Source: Lichenicola sp965198575
GTDB lineage: Bacteria > Pseudomonadota > Alphaproteobacteria > Acetobacterales > Acetobacteraceae
Direction of reading: 5' to 3'
Length of the DNA stretch: 64,000 bases
Assembly: GCF_965198575.1 (NCBI RefSeq)
Contig: NZ_OZ240671.1
Span: forward strand, 806,001 to 870,000
Shown: one piece after another, positions 20,105 through 28,672 of the stretch
How the letters are laid out: the number at the start of each line of letters is the position of its first letter
How positions within the stretch are numbered: position 1 is the stretch's first letter
Position numbers and translations under genes: made by a program
The notes under the pieces: generated by a model
The model's input: the letters and a program-made list of their open reading frames with translations, nothing else
Told to the model about the DNA's origin: nothing
The model's database searches: none

Positions 20105-20551
20105 ATGACCGTCATCATTCACGCCGCGGTGGCCTACCTGGTGCTGCTGCTGGCGGTGCGGCTGATCGGCCGGCGCATGGCCAGCATGATGGCGCCGTTC
20201 GACATCGTCGTGTTGTTCCTGTTCGGCGGCGCGCTGATGTCGGCCGTTCTGGGCAACGACCATTCGATGGTGGCAGCCATCAGCGTGGTGTTCACCATTG
20301 GCCTGATGCATATCGGCGTGTCGGCACTGAAGCGCCGGTCGCCGCGGTTCGGGCGCGTCGTCGATGGCACCCCGGTCATCATCTACGAGCGCGGCGAATG
20401 GCATCAGGACCGCATGCGCGACCTGCGCATGCTGGAGAGCGACGTGATGGCGGCGGTGCGCCAGAACGGCCTGATGCGGCTCGAGCAGGTGCGCTACGCG
20501 ATCGTCGAGCGCGACGGCAAGGTCTCGATCATCCCCGAGGGCGACGACTGA
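20105..20551 (+). CDS. DUF421 (YetF-like) membrane protein
   Basis: A 148-residue protein with two or three N-terminal transmembrane helices (about 1-75) and a soluble C-terminal DUF421 domain. Landmarks are RLIGRRMASMMAPFDIVVLF in the membrane part, and DGTPVIIYERGEWHQDRMRDLRM, followed by LMRLEQVRYAIVERDGKVSII, in the domain. In Bacillus spores YetF-like proteins contribute to germination-linked channels, but the role in proteobacteria is unknown. The length is short for DUF421 proteins (often 160-220), although both key segments are intact. It is convergent with emrB, whose stop lies 6 nt away. Confidence 0.87.
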   Translation: MTVIIHAAVAYLVLLLAVRLIGRRMASMMAPFDIVVLFLFGGALMSAVLGNDHSMVAAISVVFTIGLMHIGVSALKRRSPRFGRVVDGTPVIIYERGEWHQDRMRDLRMLESDVMAAVRQNGLMRLEQVRYAIVERDGKVSIIPEGDD

Positions 20552-20557
20552 GCCCGG

Positions 20558-22159
20558 TCAGTGTCCGCCGCCCCCAGGCTTCTTGCCACCGGTCACCCCC
20601 GGCTTCAGCAGCAGGCAGAACGGCACCACGGTGAAGGCGATCAGCGAGAACAGCAGGAAGCAGTCGTTGTAGGCCAGCACGGACGCCTGGGTGATGAATT
20701 GCCGGTGCAGCTGGTTCATCGCGGCCCCGTGGATCGAGGCAGCCGGGCGACCGAGCCGGCGCAGCACGGTTTCGGCGTGGTTCAGGTAGGCGTTGTACGG
20801 CTGGTGGAACGGCGTCATCAAGGTGCCGAGATGCGCCTCGCGGATCTGCGTCCGGTCGGTGACCAGCGACGTGCTGGCGGAAATGCCGATCGCGCCGAAC
20901 ACGTTGCGGAACATGCTGAACAGCGCTGACGCGTCGCCGTTCAGCTCGCGCGGCAAGGTGAGATAGGCCACCGTGCTGATCGGCACGAACAAGAATCCCA
21001 ATGCCGCGGTCTGCGACAACCGGTACCAGACCAGGTGCTTGAAGTCGATCTGCAGCACCAGGTGCGAGGAATAGATCAGCGAGGCGCCCATGATCGCGAA
21101 GCCGGTGGCGATGATGTAGCGGGCCTGGATGCGCTTCATCGCCATGTTGATGAAGGGGATGATTATGATGATGCCGAGGCCGCCCGGCGACAGGATCAAC
21201 CCGGCCCAGGTCGCGGTATAGCCGATCACCTGCTGGGCGAATTGCGGGATCAGGATGGCGCTCGAATACAGCACCACGCCGACCACTCCGATCAGCCCTG
21301 CGCCGATGGCGAAATTGCGGTCGGCGAACACCCGCAGATCGACAGCCGGACGCTTCGCGGTCAGCAGCCAGCCGATCGCGCCGACGATGCCGATCGCGGC
21401 CAGCACGGCCAGGATGCGGATGAACGGCGAGCCGAACCAGTCATCGTCCTCGCCGCGATCCATCATCACCTCGAGGCAGCCGAGCCCGATGGTGATGAGC
21501 GCCAGCCCGATCACGTCGACCGGGGTCTTGCGCATCTTCGCCCAGGGCGGATCCTCGACCAGCGCGCCAACCGCCAGCACCGCGAAGATGCCGACCGGGA
21601 CGTTGATGAAGAACACCCACCGCCAGGAGAAATTGTCGGTGATGTAGCCGCCCAGCGTCGGGCCCAGCACCGGGGCGACGATGGTGGCGATGGCGGTGAT
21701 CGCGAAGGCGCCGCCGCGCTTGGCCGGCGGAAAGGTGTCCAGGATGATGGATTGCTGGTTCGGCTGCAGCCCGCCGCCGAACAGCCCCTGGAACAGCCGG
21801 AACACGATCAGCTGCGGCAGGCTGGTGGCGACCCCGCACAGGAACGAAAACACCGTGAACATCGCGATGCAGATCATGAAGTAGCGCTTGCGACCGAGCC
21901 TGCGGCCGAGCCAGCCGGAGATCGTCAGCACGATGCCGTTCGCCGCGAGGTACGAGGTGAGCGCCCAGCTGGCGTCGTCGTACGAGGTCGAGAGATCACC
22001 GGCGATATGCGGCAGCGACACGTTCACGATGGTGGTGTCGAGGATCTCCATGAACGCCGCGAGGGTGACGACAACGGCGATCAGCCACGGATTGCCTTTC
22101 GGCTTCCAGTCGGCGCCGGCGCCCGCCTTTGCCCCCGCCGGCTTCGCCGAACCGCTCAT
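20558..22159 (-). CDS. emrB: DHA2-family MFS drug exporter, EmrB type
   Basis: A 533-residue proton-driven multidrug exporter with about 14 predicted transmembrane helices, as in the DHA2 (EmrB/QacA) family. Landmarks are LDTTIVNVSLPHIAGDL in helix 1 (motif D1), GWLGRRLGRKRYF (motif A), and GPTLGGYITDNFSWRWVFFINVPVG (motif C region). The ATG overlaps the emrA stop by four bases (ATGA), so the two are coupled. The C-terminal tail is Gly/Lys-rich. With EmrA it should form an inner-membrane plus periplasmic adaptor pump; no TolC-like channel lies beside it. Confidence 0.93.
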   Translation of the reverse strand: MSGSAKPAGAKAGAGADWKPKGNPWLIAVVVTLAAFMEILDTTIVNVSLPHIAGDLSTSYDDASWALTSYLAANGIVLTISGWLGRRLGRKRYFMICIAMFTVFSFLCGVATSLPQLIVFRLFQGLFGGGLQPNQQSIILDTFPPAKRGGAFAITAIATIVAPVLGPTLGGYITDNFSWRWVFFINVPVGIFAVLAVGALVEDPPWAKMRKTPVDVIGLALITIGLGCLEVMMDRGEDDDWFGSPFIRILAVLAAIGIVGAIGWLLTAKRPAVDLRVFADRNFAIGAGLIGVVGVVLYSSAILIPQFAQQVIGYTATWAGLILSPGGLGIIIIIPFINMAMKRIQARYIIATGFAIMGASLIYSSHLVLQIDFKHLVWYRLSQTAALGFLFVPISTVAYLTLPRELNGDASALFSMFRNVFGAIGISASTSLVTDRTQIREAHLGTLMTPFHQPYNAYLNHAETVLRRLGRPAASIHGAAMNQLHRQFITQASVLAYNDCFLLFSLIAFTVVPFCLLLKPGVTGGKKPGGGGH

Positions 22160-23406
22160 TTCACGTCCACCGTCGGCTCCACCGAGATCCCGATCGGCAG
22201 CGGCGTCAGCGGGTCCAGCCCGTCATCGATGATTACCTTGACCGGCACGCGCTGCACGATCTTGACGAAGTTGCCGGTGGCGTTCTCCGCCGGGAAGGTG
22301 CTGAAGGCGGCGCCGGAGCCCAGCTGGATGCTGTCGATATGGCCGCGCAGCTTCAGCTGAGGGTAGGCATCGACCGAGATCCGCACCGGCTGCCCGGGCC
22401 GGATGCGGGTGATCTGGGTCTCCTTGAAGTTGGCCGAGATCCAGACATCGGGCTCGACGATCGAGAACAGCGCCTGGCCGCTCGTGACGTAGTTCCCGCG
22501 CTCGATGTTGCGCTGGGCGACCCAGCCGTCGTTCGGCGCTCTGATCACGGTCCAGCCGAGATTGAGATCAGCCTGCTCGAGCTGCGCCTGTGCCTGTTCC
22601 AGCGATGCCGATTGCTGCGTCACGCGGGTCTGCTGGGTGCCGATATTGGACTGCACCGGGCTCGCCTGCTGCAGCGCGCCCTGCGCCTGCAGGACCTGCG
22701 CCTTGGCCTGGTCCAGGGCAGCGGTGGAGTAGTCGACCTGCTGCTGCGAGGTCGCGGCGCGCTCGATGCTGTGCTCGCGCTTGTAGTCGGTCTCGGCGCG
22801 GAATTCCGCCGCCTGCGCCAGTGCCAGCTGACCCTGGGCCTGCTTCAGCTGACCGGGGAAGCTCTGCTTCGACACCTCGACGGAGTACTTCGCACCCTCG
22901 AGCTGGCCCTTCGCCTGGTCGAGCGTCGCCTGCGCCTGATCATGCGCGGCCTGGTAGTCGCGCGGATCGATGCGCGCCAGCACTTGCCCCTGATGCACGT
23001 ATTCGTTGTCGTTGACGTCGAGCTCGGTCACGTAGCCGGCGACATGCGGGGCGATCGTCAGGGTGCGGCCCGAGGTGAAGGCGTCGTCGGTGCTCTCCTC
23101 GTTGCGCGTGCTCCACCAGAAATAGACGCCGCCCACGACCAGCACGACCAGGAACAGGAACAGCCCGATCTTCACATACGGCTTGGCCGCATTGCGATCC
23201 TCGTCCCGCTTCGCTTCCTTCTTGTCGGCCTCCTGCTTGTCGGCGTCCTGCTTGTCGGCGTCCTGCTTTCCGCCGTCCTGCTTGCCGCCTTCCTGCGTTT
23301 CGGCATCCTGCTTTCCGGCAGTCCGGGCCCGGCTATCCTGCCCGCCGCCCTGCCGGTCGTTTTCGGTGTCGTGGCCGCCATCTTGCTGCCGGTCGTCTTC
23401 AGCCAT
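22156..23406 (-). CDS. emrA: HlyD/EmrA-type membrane fusion protein
   Basis: The periplasmic adaptor partner of EmrB. The 416 residues begin with an unusually long, charged, low-complexity cytoplasmic tail (residues 1-75, with KQDAD-type pentapeptides encoded by a 15-bp repeat), then one transmembrane helix (about 78-98, VKIGLFLFLVVLVVGGVYF), a lipoyl/barrel region split by a long coiled coil rich in Gln and Ala (165-265), and a C-terminal beta-barrel (WTVIRAPNDGWVAQRNIERG). ATG 23406 has a GGGGGCAGG tract directly upstream; the longer frame to 23484 covers the operator. Its own start is preceded at 23443-23456 by a perfect palindrome. Confidence 0.9.
   Translation of the reverse strand: MAEDDRQQDGGHDTENDRQGGGQDSRARTAGKQDAETQEGGKQDGGKQDADKQDADKQEADKKEAKRDEDRNAAKPYVKIGLFLFLVVLVVGGVYFWWSTRNEESTDDAFTSGRTLTIAPHVAGYVTELDVNDNEYVHQGQVLARIDPRDYQAAHDQAQATLDQAKGQLEGAKYSVEVSKQSFPGQLKQAQGQLALAQAAEFRAETDYKREHSIERAATSQQQVDYSTAALDQAKAQVLQAQGALQQASPVQSNIGTQQTRVTQQSASLEQAQAQLEQADLNLGWTVIRAPNDGWVAQRNIERGNYVTSGQALFSIVEPDVWISANFKETQITRIRPGQPVRISVDAYPQLKLRGHIDSIQLGSGAAFSTFPAENATGNFVKIVQRVPVKVIIDDGLDPLTPLPIGISVEPTVDVK
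23221..23310. repeat. 15-bp tandem repeat in the emrA N-terminal region
   Basis: Six imperfect 15-bp units, in the plus-strand reading CTTGTCGGCGTCCTG and variants. They encode pentapeptides such as KQDAD and KQEAD in the cytoplasmic tail of EmrA. Because the unit is a multiple of three, copy-number change keeps the frame. Confidence 0.8.
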
Positions 23407-23442
23407 CCTGCCCCCGGGCGCCTGTCGCGGCCGCGCTGCCGC

Positions 23443-23456
23443 TGACCGATCGGTCA
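23443..23456. promoter_or_regulatory. Perfect 14-bp palindrome, TetR-type operator for emrAB
   Basis: TGACCGATCGGTCA is a perfect palindrome 36 bp upstream of the emrA start. The form resembles the operators of TetR/AcrR-family repressors, which often control drug pumps. No tetR-like gene lies in the window, so the regulator would be encoded elsewhere. The rest of the 320-bp divergent region (23407-23726) contains one more inverted repeat and no gene. Confidence 0.6.
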
Positions 23457-23631
23457 ATCTTGCATGTGCGGCTCCGAGCGGCAACGCGGGCTTCCCGGGC
23501 GACCTCCCGGAAGCACTCCGAACATGGCATCACGCGATTGTGCTGTTACCTCCAGCCCGGCGGTGGCGCACGGAAATTGCCCGGGTTTCGCCGGGCCGGC
23601 TTTATGACCATCACATGACATGCGGGCTGCT

Positions 23632-23655
23632 GTAACACTCGGCACGGAGCGTTAC
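23632..23655. promoter_or_regulatory. Inverted repeat upstream of the DUF1232-sulfotransferase gene
   Basis: GTAACACTC and GAGCGTTAC form nine-base arms with one mismatch around a six-base spacer. The element lies 65 to 71 bp before the possible start codons of the next gene, in a divergent promoter region, so it may be an operator. No regulator is known. Confidence 0.35.
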
Positions 23656-23726
23656 GCAACACTCCGGGACAATTCCGGCCCGCACCTGCGAGACGGCGTG
23701 CCGGTTGGAGGAGCTGTCGACTGACC

Positions 23727-25187
23727 TTGGAACAGGCCATCACGCCAGGCGACCGCGCCCATCCAGGCCGACCCGGTGCGTTTCGCGGACTGACCGGACG
23801 CCTTGCCGAAGCCGCCACGCCGGCGACCCTGGCGCGACTGTTCAGCCGCCAGTCGGGGATCGTGCCCAAGCTCGTGCTTGCGGCGGGCGCAAGCTACCTG
23901 TTCCTCCCGTTCGACCTGATCCCGGATCGGCTCGGCCTGGTCGGCCATCTGGACGATACCGGCTTCCTGACGCTGGGACTGGTCGGAGCGCTGCTGCTGG
24001 CGGTGCCAGGCCGCAACGTCGTGGCCGAGGCGAAACCGGCCCGGCTGCGCGTCCAGGGTCCCCCGGGGTCGAGCCTCCTTCGGCATGCGGTGCGCAGCGT
24101 GGGCTGGCGCGTCCTCCGGGCGGTGGTTGCCGGCTGGCCCGGGCAGCTTGTGCTGCGCACGATCCTCGGGCGCTGGCCGGACGCGTCCGAGCAGGCGGAA
24201 TTCGTGCGCGGCCTGCAGGCCACCTCGCACGCCCTGCCGCCGCTGCTGCGTGCCGCCGCATACGTTCCGGCAGCGCGTCCGATGATCAGCCGCAGCATGC
24301 TGCTGGGCGCCACGACCGACGCCGACGCAGGCCCGGCACTCAGCCCGGCGCAGATGATGGGCAACCCGCTCACCCTCTGGCGCGGCCCCAAGGTTCGGTT
24401 CCTGCACCTGGAAAAAACCGCCGGCTCGTCGCTCATCAGCGTGCTGGCGGCACAGTTCCACCCGCTGCAGATCCACTCCAACACCGACCGGCGGCATGCA
24501 CCGGTGCGCTCCCTCACCGAGACCAGGGCGCTCGCCGAGGCGCATCGGCGGGCGGATGTGGTGTGGGGCCATTACGACCTGCCGACGATGCGACGGCTCG
24601 ATCGCGGCGAGCGCTGCTTCACCTTCTGCCTGCTGCGCGACCCCGCACCGCGGATCCTGTCGCTGTATTATTTCTGGCGGGCCAACCAGGACGAGCAGTC
24701 GACAGGCCTGAGTTTCGCGCGCAGCAACGGGCTGCTGGCATTCCTGCAGGCGGACGATCCGGGCATCCGCAACGATATCGACAACATGTATGTCCGCCGG
24801 CTGACCGGCCTGTCCGCCACACGATCCGGCGATCCGGTGGCGGACGCGCCGGACGCAGCCCTGGCCGCGGCCCTCGAGGCTCTGGACGGCATGGATTTCG
24901 TGGGGTTGTCCGGGCGCCTCGGCGAGAGCCTGTCGGTGCTCGGCCACCTGCTCGGCTTCACCCCGCCGCCGCGCACGCCCGAGATCAACGTGATGGCGAA
25001 CGTCGAGCGCAACGTGCTGCTGCCGGTGCGGCCCATCGTCCGCGAGCCACTCACGCCGGACATCACGGCCGAGCTGGACCGCCTTACCCGTCTCGACATG
25101 GTTCTGTACCGGCACGCCGAGCGCCGCTTCCAGTCCCAGCTCGCGGCACCCGCCGGCACGCTCGGCCGGACGGGTTCCGCAGGCTGA
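23727..25187 (+). CDS. DUF1232 (YkvA)-sulfotransferase fusion protein
   Basis: A 486-residue protein joining two unrelated domains. Residues about 45-95 resemble the YkvA/DUF1232 membrane domain (SYLFLPFDLIPDRLGLVGHLDD). Residues about 225-450 are a sulfotransferase: the PAPS 5'-phosphosulfate loop is in RFLHLEKTAGSSLISVL and the 3'-phosphate site in FCLLRDPAPRILSLYYF, as in the family-2 group that sulfates carbohydrates. The region between (100-225) is unassigned. The start is unsure: TTG 23727 is 13 nt after GGAGGAG, while CTG 23721 sits at the normal 7 nt; no ATG precedes. The gene is monocistronic and divergent from emrA. The sulfated product is unknown; a surface glycan or lipid is the likely class. 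Confidence 0.8.
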   Translation: MEQAITPGDRAHPGRPGAFRGLTGRLAEAATPATLARLFSRQSGIVPKLVLAAGASYLFLPFDLIPDRLGLVGHLDDTGFLTLGLVGALLLAVPGRNVVAEAKPARLRVQGPPGSSLLRHAVRSVGWRVLRAVVAGWPGQLVLRTILGRWPDASEQAEFVRGLQATSHALPPLLRAAAYVPAARPMISRSMLLGATTDADAGPALSPAQMMGNPLTLWRGPKVRFLHLEKTAGSSLISVLAAQFHPLQIHSNTDRRHAPVRSLTETRALAEAHRRADVVWGHYDLPTMRRLDRGERCFTFCLLRDPAPRILSLYYFWRANQDEQSTGLSFARSNGLLAFLQADDPGIRNDIDNMYVRRLTGLSATRSGDPVADAPDAALAAALEALDGMDFVGLSGRLGESLSVLGHLLGFTPPPRTPEINVMANVERNVLLPVRPIVREPLTPDITAELDRLTRLDMVLYRHAERRFQSQLAAPAGTLGRTGSAG

Positions 25188-25199
25188 ACCCGGACTGAC

Positions 25200-25222
25200 G
25201 GGGCGGCCGTGCTGACCGCCCC
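25200..25222 (+). terminator. Hairpin after the sulfotransferase fusion gene
   Basis: GGGGCGG and CCGCCCC form a perfect seven-base stem with a nine-base loop, starting 13 nt after the stop. No T-tract follows, so termination is uncertain. Confidence 0.35.
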
Positions 25223-25455
25223 ACGCGCCGCTCGACCTGCAGGCGATGCGGCAAGCTCGGCGGGCGACGACCGGCCGGACCAGGCGCGTCTGCAGCGCCA
25301 GCGAGATGCCACCGAGGCCGCTGGCCGGTGCAGACGGAACGTCGAGTTCCATCGCTGTCGGAGCTGCGGACGGGCTGGCTCACGCACCGGACATGACCCG
25401 GCGCGGCATACGACCGCATGGCGATCAACGGTCGCCTGCTCGACCCGGCCGATAG

Positions 25456-25471
25456 CGCCGGCGTTCCGGCG
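25456..25471 (-). terminator. Hairpin after the ABC exporter gene
   Basis: CGCCGG-CGTT-CCGGCG is a perfect six-base stem with a tetraloop, 46 nt beyond the stop of the minus-strand ABC exporter. There is no T-tract; it is a weak terminator candidate. Confidence 0.3.
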
Positions 25472-25516
25472 GGCCAGTGCGCCGGATCGCCCCAGCGAAT
25501 GCGGTCCGCCGCGGGA

Positions 25517-27394
25517 TCAGCCCAGGGCCAGGCCCTGGGTGCGGACCAGGCGGGCGTAGAGTCCGTCCTCGGCCATCAGTTCGGCGTGGGTGCCGCACTC
25601 GATCGCGCGCCCGTCCGCCATCGCCACCACGAGGTCGGCCGAGCGCACCGTCGAGAGGCGGTGGGCGACGACGATGGTGGTGCGGCCGCGCCTGAGGGTC
25701 GCCAGCGCGTCCTGCACCACGGCCTCGCTTTCGGTATCGAGCGCGCTGGTCGCCTCGTCGAGCAGCAGCAGCCGCGGATCGCGCAGCAGCGCCCGTGCCA
25801 GCGCCACACGCTGCCGCTGCCCGCCGGACAGCCGCTGCCCTCCGGGACCGACGCGGGTCTCGAACCCCTCCGGCAGGGCAAGGATGAAATCCTCGGCCGC
25901 CGCCGCCCGAGCGGCCGCCCATATTGCCTGGTCGTCGGCATCGGGGCGGCCCATGCGGATGTTGCTGGCGATGCTGGTGTCGAACAGCAGCGTGTCCTGG
26001 CTGACATAGGCGATGGCGTCGCGCAGCGCCGACAGCTGCAGCTCGCGGAGGTCGACCCCATCCAGCAGGATGCGGCCGCCGGCCACGTCGTGCAGGCGCG
26101 GGATCAGCGACAGCGCGGTCGACTTGCCGGCACCCGAGGGACCGACCAGCGCCACCGTCAGGCCAGGCTCGGCGGTGAAGCTCAGGTCATGCAGCCCGGT
26201 GCGGCCATCGGGATAGCGGAACGACACGTTCTCGAACACCAGCCGTCCACGCCCGGCGGGCAGCGGACAGGCGTCCGGTGTCTCGCGCACCCCGGCCGGC
26301 TCGTCGATCACGCCGAAAATCCGCACCAGCCCGGCCAGGCCCTCCTGCACCGCGGCGTTCAGCGACCCGAGGGCGCGCAGCGGCCGGGCGGCCAGCAGCA
26401 GCGCCGCCACGAAGCCGGAGAAGTCGCCGAGCGTGCTGCCGCCCATCGCCGCACGCCAGCCGGCAAAGCCCAGCACCGCCGCCACCGCCGACCCGCCCAG
26501 CACCTCCAGCACCGGATCGACGCGCGCACGGCCGCGGGTGATGCGCAGCAGGCTGTTATGCAGCAGGTCGAACGAGCGGTTGGCACGCTCGGCTTCCGCC
26601 TGCTCGAGCCTGTACACCCGCACGCTGCGCGCCTGGGCGAAGCTCTCGTTCAGCAGCGTCGCGGTCTGCCCGATCTGCTCCTGCATGCCCCCCGAGGCGC
26701 GCCGGATGCGCTTGCCGATGCGCTGGATCGGCAGGGCGGCGATCGGATACAGCAGGCCCGCGATCAGGCTCAGCTCCCAGTCCATGTAGAACATCGAGGC
26801 GACCAGCCCGAACACCGTCACGGAGTCGCCGAGCGAGTTCACCGCCCGGATCATCGCCTCGCGGATGGTCACCGCGTCGGTGGTGAAGCGCGCCGCCAGC
26901 TGGGCCGGCGCCTCGCGCTCGATGCGGGCGATGTCGGCCTCGATCAGATGCGCGAACATCCGCCCCTGCAGGCCGCGAATGACGATCAGCACCAGATTCT
27001 GCACGGCGATGGTCTGGCCGTACTGCGCCGCAGCCTTGGCCGCGGTGATCACCACGACCAGGGCCGGGACCTGGTACAGGATGCGCGGATCGTGCGTCGC
27101 GAACATGTCCAGCGCGCGCTGGATCACCAGCGGATACAGCGCGGTCAGCCCGGCCATGGCGACGGTGAGCACCAGTACCGTGGCCAGGCGGGCATGATGC
27201 CGCGCCACGTCCTCGCGCCACAGTCGACGCAGCAGCGCCGTGCTGCCAGGTGGCGTCTCGGGCGCGGCAGCCGCTTCCGGGGAGCGGGACGGCTCCGGCG
27301 GCCCGGGCTGGACTGCTGCGGGATGGTGGCTTACCGGCGCTGTCGGGAACGGAGCGGTCGCCTGCATGGCCGGAAGGGCGGGCGCGGACGTCAT
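25517..27394 (-). CDS. ABC exporter, fused permease-ATPase (MsbA-like)
   Basis: A 625-residue half-transporter: a Pro/Ala-rich N-terminal tail (1-60), a six-helix type IV exporter domain (about 65-350) and an ATP-binding domain (375-610). The nucleotide-binding set is complete: Walker A GPSGAGKSTAL, Q-loop AYVSQDTLLF, signature RLSGGQRQRVALARAL, Walker B LLLLDEATSALD and the H-loop VVAHRLST. It probably works as a homodimer exporting a lipid or drug; MsbA-type lipid flipping is the common guess, but the sequence does not prove it. The ATG at 27394 has no clear ribosome-binding site, and a second Met at residue 10 is possible. The next upstream minus-strand gene is cca. Confidence 0.9.
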   Translation of the reverse strand: MTSAPALPAMQATAPFPTAPVSHHPAAVQPGPPEPSRSPEAAAAPETPPGSTALLRRLWREDVARHHARLATVLVLTVAMAGLTALYPLVIQRALDMFATHDPRILYQVPALVVVITAAKAAAQYGQTIAVQNLVLIVIRGLQGRMFAHLIEADIARIEREAPAQLAARFTTDAVTIREAMIRAVNSLGDSVTVFGLVASMFYMDWELSLIAGLLYPIAALPIQRIGKRIRRASGGMQEQIGQTATLLNESFAQARSVRVYRLEQAEAERANRSFDLLHNSLLRITRGRARVDPVLEVLGGSAVAAVLGFAGWRAAMGGSTLGDFSGFVAALLLAARPLRALGSLNAAVQEGLAGLVRIFGVIDEPAGVRETPDACPLPAGRGRLVFENVSFRYPDGRTGLHDLSFTAEPGLTVALVGPSGAGKSTALSLIPRLHDVAGGRILLDGVDLRELQLSALRDAIAYVSQDTLLFDTSIASNIRMGRPDADDQAIWAAARAAAAEDFILALPEGFETRVGPGGQRLSGGQRQRVALARALLRDPRLLLLDEATSALDTESEAVVQDALATLRRGRTTIVVAHRLSTVRSADLVVAMADGRAIECGTHAELMAEDGLYARLVRTQGLALG

Positions 27395-27447
27395 CGGCCG
27401 GGCTTACCAGCAGGCGTGCGGATCGACAAACCGGCAGGGGTCCGGCT

Positions 27448-28656
27448 TCAGCGCCGCAGTCGCGCCAGCCGTTCCAGGCAATCGGCACGGCCGGCAAGAC
27501 AGCCGCCCTCCCGCCACCACGCCTCGACCTCGCGCAGCATCAGCCCGACCGCAGGCCCGGGTGGCAGTCCGGCCGCCACCGCGTCGCGCCCGGAGAGCGG
27601 GAATACCGGCCGCGGCATCGCGTGCAGACGCTCGCGCAGCATCGTCCAGGCTGCCGCGTCACCCTCGCCGGTGTCGCCGCGGTCCGCCTGCACCAGCCAG
27701 GTCCGGTCGGCCAGCGCCTGGGCAGGCTCGTCGGCCAGCAATCGCCGCAGCGCGTCCGCGTCCAGCATCGGGTCGGGACGCACGCCGGATGCGAGCGTGG
27801 CCAGTCGCCCCGCCTCCTGGTTGGACAACCGAAGCCGCGCCGCCACCCGGTCCGCAGGGCCGCCGAGCGCCGCCAGCCGCAGCACTGGATCGACCGGACC
27901 GCCCAGCGCCACCAGTGCCGTGATTCGAGCCAGGCCCTGATCCCTCGACTCGGGAAGCAGCGCCGGCAGCACTCCCAGACGCTGCATGAGCCCAAGCACC
28001 TCCAGCGGGTCCGGCAGCTCGAGCAGGCGCCGCAGCTCGGACCACACGCGCTCCGCCGACAGCCGCGACAGCTGCAGAACCGCAGCCGCGATCGCCTGCA
28101 CCGCCTGGTCGTCGGGCGCCCCGCGTCCGTAGCGCGCCTGGAACCGGAAGAAGCGCAGCACGCGCAGCGCGTCCTCGGCGATGCGTCGATCGGCCTCGCC
28201 CACGAACCGCACGCGGCCGGCGGCCAGATCCGCCGCACCACCGAAATAATCGTGCAGCACGCCGTCGCGGCCGAGCGACATCGCATTGATGGTGAAGTCC
28301 CGCCGGGCGGCATCCTCCTGCCAGTCATCGGTCCAGGCGACGATCGCATGCCTGCCATCGGTCTCGAGATCGCGGCGCAGGGTGGTGATCTCGTACGGGC
28401 GCCGGTCGATCACCGCGGTGACGGTCCCGTGCGCAAGACCGGTCGGCACCACCTTGATGCCACGCTCGTGCAGCCGGGCCTGCGTCTCGTCCGGAGGGAG
28501 TGCGGTCGCCATGTCGAGATCGGCGGTCGGACGGTCGGCCAGCAGATCGCGCACCGCGCCACCGACGAGGCGCGCATCAGGCAGGATCGACCATAGCAGC
28601 TGCAGCGCGCCGTGCTCCGGCAGGCCGGCGAGCGCGGGCTTCAGCTCGATGATCAT
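27448..28656 (-). CDS. cca: CCA tRNA nucleotidyltransferase (PolyA polymerase family)
   Basis: This class II nucleotidyltransferase adds or repairs the 3'-CCA end of tRNA. The active-site set is in the first 60 residues: LVGGAVRDLL and the metal-binding DLDMA pair, then RRDFTINAMSL and EDALRVLRFFRFQARYG, which belong to the tRNA-binding neck. The length of 402 residues fits the alphaproteobacterial form. I choose ATG 28656; a longer frame to 28794 overlaps DUF1285. It begins 16 nt after the DUF1285 stop, so the two are one unit. The gene faces the MoxR cluster, a familiar arrangement in this group. Confidence 0.93.
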   Translation of the reverse strand: MIIELKPALAGLPEHGALQLLWSILPDARLVGGAVRDLLADRPTADLDMATALPPDETQARLHERGIKVVPTGLAHGTVTAVIDRRPYEITTLRRDLETDGRHAIVAWTDDWQEDAARRDFTINAMSLGRDGVLHDYFGGAADLAAGRVRFVGEADRRIAEDALRVLRFFRFQARYGRGAPDDQAVQAIAAAVLQLSRLSAERVWSELRRLLELPDPLEVLGLMQRLGVLPALLPESRDQGLARITALVALGGPVDPVLRLAALGGPADRVAARLRLSNQEAGRLATLASGVRPDPMLDADALRRLLADEPAQALADRTWLVQADRGDTGEGDAAAWTMLRERLHAMPRPVFPLSGRDAVAAGLPPGPAVGLMLREVEAWWREGGCLAGRADCLERLARLRR

Positions 28657-28672
28657 CGCCGCTGCGTCCGGG

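Larger units (their letters stand above)
25188..25516. other. Convergent intergenic region without a recognisable gene
   Basis: These 329 bp lie between the stop of the sulfotransferase fusion (+) and the stop of the ABC exporter (-). I see no ribosome-binding site followed by a protein-like frame and no tRNA signature. Two GC-rich hairpins are present (25200-25222 and 25456-25471), each near one gene's 3' end. Confidence 0.6.

Noticed and set aside
25188..25516. A degraded gene in the convergent gap
   Set aside because: Short frames exist on both strands, but none has a start signal or resembles a known protein.
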